A stretch of 14,361 nt of DNA from Rhodoferax sp. (lineage in GTDB: Bacteria; Pseudomonadota; Gammaproteobacteria; Burkholderiales; Burkholderiaceae_C): positions 1,253-15,613 of the forward strand of contig JAQTSL010000047.1 of the NCBI GenBank assembly GCA_028711355.1. The letters run 5' to 3'. Positions within the stretch are counted from its first letter, which is position 1, and each line of letters opens with the position of its first letter. Positions 12,695 to 14,361 of this stretch are shown here, piece after piece. The position numbers and the translations under genes were made by a program. The notes beneath the pieces were generated by a model that saw only the letters and a program-made list of their open reading frames with translations, was not told where the DNA came from and searched no databases.

Positions 12695-13147
12695 ATGTTT
12701 GCCAATCTGACCAGTGGACTGGATTTCCATTCCAAGGCATTGGTGCTGCGCGCCGAACGGCAGCGCATTCTGGCCAGCAATATCGCTAACGCCGACACGC
12801 CGGGCTACGTGGCGCGCGACTTTAACTTCCGGCAAGCGCTCGGTCAGGTGACCCAGCAGGCGGGCGGCGAACTGGCACAAGCTGGGCGCGGCTTAAGCCT
12901 GCGTCCAAGCGGCGCCAGCACGCAGCCAAAACATCTTGCACTCACGGGCAGCAGCTCCAGCGGCTCGCTGGGCGGTTCTGGCGCACTGGCCTATGGCACC
13001 CAGAGCCAACCCAGCATGGACGGCAACAGCGTTGACATGGACCGCGAACGCGCCAACTTTGTCGATAACTCGGTGCGTTACGAGTCCACGCTGCGCTTCA
13101 TCAATGGCCAGTCCAAGACCATCCTGAGCGCCATTCAGGGCCAATGA
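12695..13147 (+). CDS. flgB: Flagellar proximal rod protein FlgB
   Basis: FlgB is a rod subunit that joins the MS-ring/export gate to the rest of the rod and is exported by FlhA/FlhB. The 150-residue protein has the rod-protein N-terminal motif LRAERQRILASNIANADTPGYVARDFNF (in two parts, about residues 19-46) and the C-terminal coiled segment (NSVDMDRERANFVDNSVRYE, then TLRFINGQSKTILSAIQGQ). The middle (about 55-105) is Gly/Ser/Gln-rich. GAGG (12684-12687) lies seven bases before the start. It leads flgBCDE and has no N-terminal signal peptide, as expected for a type III substrate. Confidence 0.97.
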   Translation: MFANLTSGLDFHSKALVLRAERQRILASNIANADTPGYVARDFNFRQALGQVTQQAGGELAQAGRGLSLRPSGASTQPKHLALTGSSSSGSLGGSGALAYGTQSQPSMDGNSVDMDRERANFVDNSVRYESTLRFINGQSKTILSAIQGQ

Positions 13148-13170
13148 CAGCGCCTTAACGGAGCAGTAGT

Positions 13171-13575
13171 ATGTCAATGTTTTCAATTTTCAGCGTCTCG
13201 GGCAGCGCCGTTAGTGCGCAGTCGCAGCGCCTGAACGTGGTGGCCAGCAACCTGGCCAACGTGGATGCGGTGGCTGGCCCCGACGGCCAGGCTTACAAAG
13301 CGCGTCAAGTGGTGTTCCAGACGGTGCCAATGGGTGGCGACGCCAGCGCTGGCGTCAAGGTCAACGCGATCACCGAAAGCAATGTGCCGTTCAAGCGCAT
13401 CCACGACCCCAACCACCCGTCGGCCGACACCGAAGGTTACGTCAACTACTCCAACGTCAACCCGGTCGAGGAGATGGTCAACATGATCTCGGCCTCGCGT
13501 TCGTACCAGAACAATATCGAGGTCATGAATACCGCCAAGTCGTTGCTGCTCAAAACGCTGCAACTGGGCCAGTAA
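13171..13575 (+). CDS. flgC: Flagellar proximal rod protein FlgC
   Basis: FlgC is another rod subunit exported through the flagellar type III apparatus. The 134 residues show the rod/hook N-terminal signature SAQSQRLNVVASNLANVDA (about 15-33) and the C-terminal heptad-like segment NPVEEMVNMISASRSYQNNI, then EVMNTAKSLLLKTLQLGQ, which packs with the N-terminal helix in the assembled rod. The length matches the family. GGAG (13160-13163) sits seven bases before the ATG, and the gene starts 23 bases after flgB. Confidence 0.97.
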   Translation: MSMFSIFSVSGSAVSAQSQRLNVVASNLANVDAVAGPDGQAYKARQVVFQTVPMGGDASAGVKVNAITESNVPFKRIHDPNHPSADTEGYVNYSNVNPVEEMVNMISASRSYQNNIEVMNTAKSLLLKTLQLGQ

Positions 13576-13593
13576 CTTTTTGAGGACAGCATC

Positions 13594-14256
13594 ATGTTGA
13601 CCGGAACCACCTCTGCCACAACCACCACCAACTCAAGCGTCGGCGCCAGCGCCAGCACGGCCAGCAGCAGCTCCAGCATGGACGCCGCGCAAGACCGGTT
13701 TTTGAAATTGCTGGTAGCCCAGCTCAACAACCAGGACCCGATGAACCCGATGGACAACGCCCAGATGACCAGTCAAATGGCGCAAATCAACACCGTCACC
13801 GGCATCCAGCAGGTCAACGACACGCTCAAAAGTATGTCCGAGCAATTTACTGCCATGCAGGTGTTGCAGGGCTCCAGCATGGTGGGGCGTAGCGTGCTGA
13901 TGCAGGGCAATACCCTGACCATCCAAGACGGCAGTGCGGCTGGCGCGGTCGATTTGGCAGCGCGCGCTGAAAGCGTCAAGGTCGAGGTGTTGTCACCCGG
14001 CGGGCAGGTGCTTGACAGCTTTGACCTGGGTGCGCTTGACGCCGGTCAGCACAGCTTCACCCGGGACGCCAGCGCTTACACCTACAGCGGCAACCCCAGC
14101 TTCAAAATCACTGCCACGCTGGGCGGCAAAGCGATTGACAACACGGCACTGATGCTCGGCACGGTGCAATCGATTGGCAGCAGCAACGGCGCCCTGACAG
14201 TGCATTTGCAGGACGGCAGTTCAGTCGCCTATAGCAGCATCAAGGCCGTTTTGTAA
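13594..14256 (+). CDS. flgD: Hook-capping (scaffold) protein FlgD
   Basis: FlgD forms the cap under which FlgE subunits are added to the growing hook, and is lost when the hook is done. The 220-residue protein begins with a Ser/Thr/Ala-rich tail (about 1-28), then the conserved FLKLLVAQLNNQDPMNPMDN, then AQMTSQMAQINTVTGIQQVN (together about 36-75), followed by the tudor-like and FnIII-like region with a FlgD Ig-like stretch (VEVLSPGGQVLDSFDLGALD, about 130-149). GAGGA (13582-13586) is the ribosome site, 18 bases after flgC. Everything expected is present and the length is usual. Confidence 0.96.
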   Translation: MLTGTTSATTTTNSSVGASASTASSSSSMDAAQDRFLKLLVAQLNNQDPMNPMDNAQMTSQMAQINTVTGIQQVNDTLKSMSEQFTAMQVLQGSSMVGRSVLMQGNTLTIQDGSAAGAVDLAARAESVKVEVLSPGGQVLDSFDLGALDAGQHSFTRDASAYTYSGNPSFKITATLGGKAIDNTALMLGTVQSIGSSNGALTVHLQDGSSVAYSSIKAVL

Positions 14257-14285
14257 TTCCCCATTCATTGACCAAGGAAATCATC

Positions 14286-14361
14286 ATGTCATTTCAAACC
14301 GGACTCTCAGGACTGAACGCCGCCAGCCGCAGCCTGGACGTGATCGGCAACAACATCGCCA
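14286..14361 (+). CDS. flgE: Flagellar hook protein FlgE, N-terminal fragment (3' end outside window)
   Basis: Only 25 complete codons are visible, MSFQTGLSGLNAASRSLDVI then GNNIA, which is the classic N-terminus of hook protein FlgE (also near FlgF/FlgG/FlgK). Placement right after flgD makes FlgE the best call. AAGGA (14274-14278) lies seven bases before the ATG. The gene runs off the window end, so length and completeness cannot be judged. Confidence 0.93.
   Translation, partial: MSFQTGLSGLNAASRSLDVIGNNIA

Overview
The window is a chromosomal flagellar and chemotaxis cluster from a high-GC Gram-negative bacterium. The gene order flhDC-motAB-cheYZ-flhBAF-(flhG-like)-fliA, then flgN-flgM-flgA on the minus strand facing flgBCDE on the plus strand, together with the protein sequences, points to a betaproteobacterium of the order Burkholderiales, most likely the family Comamonadaceae (Rhodoferax/Polaromonas/Acidovorax-like). 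That placement is an inference from gene order, protein character and one repeat I believe I recognise. It was not checked by a search.

Layout. Bases 1-576 hold the 3' part of a LysR-type regulator that enters from outside the window. Then come flhD and flhC (master activator, 750-1632), motA and motB (stator, 1801-3570), cheY and cheZ (response regulator and its phosphatase, 3652-4697), and a tightly overlapped export/placement/sigma operon flhB-flhA-flhF-flhG-like-fliA (4795-10891). On the minus strand flgA, flgM and flgN (12509 down to 10904) run toward fliA, and their ends are only 12 bases apart. Divergent from flgA, on the plus strand, are flgB, flgC, flgD and the first 25 codons of flgE, which runs off the end. 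No gap between genes exceeds about 190 bases. No tRNA, rRNA, CRISPR array, insertion sequence or phage gene was seen.

How it fits together. FlhD4C2 switches on the middle genes (flhB operon, flgA, flgBCDE). FlhA and FlhB are core and gate proteins of the flagellar export apparatus. FlhF, with its FlhG-like partner, should set where and how many flagella are made. FlgA, B, C, D and E build the P-ring, rod and hook. FlgM holds FliA (sigma-28) inactive until the hook is finished, and FlgN chaperones the hook-filament junction proteins. Late genes then fire from sigma-28 promoters. Two good matches to TAAA-N15-GCCGATAA are visible, one before motA and one before flgM. CheY and CheZ link the motor to chemotaxis signalling, but cheA, cheW, cheR, cheB and receptor genes are absent here.

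The most unusual items are: (1) the gene between flhF and fliA, which has the layout of FlhG/FleN (MinD-like ATPase) but has lost the P-loop lysines and the Walker B aspartate while keeping a degenerate form of the FlhF-activating N-terminal motif; (2) an AT-rich, repeat-like stretch read through in frame inside flgN; (3) a three-part TAAACC(G) arrangement in the flgA/flgB divergent region, placed like an activator site; and (4) cheYZ directly after motAB without the usual cheA-cheB block.
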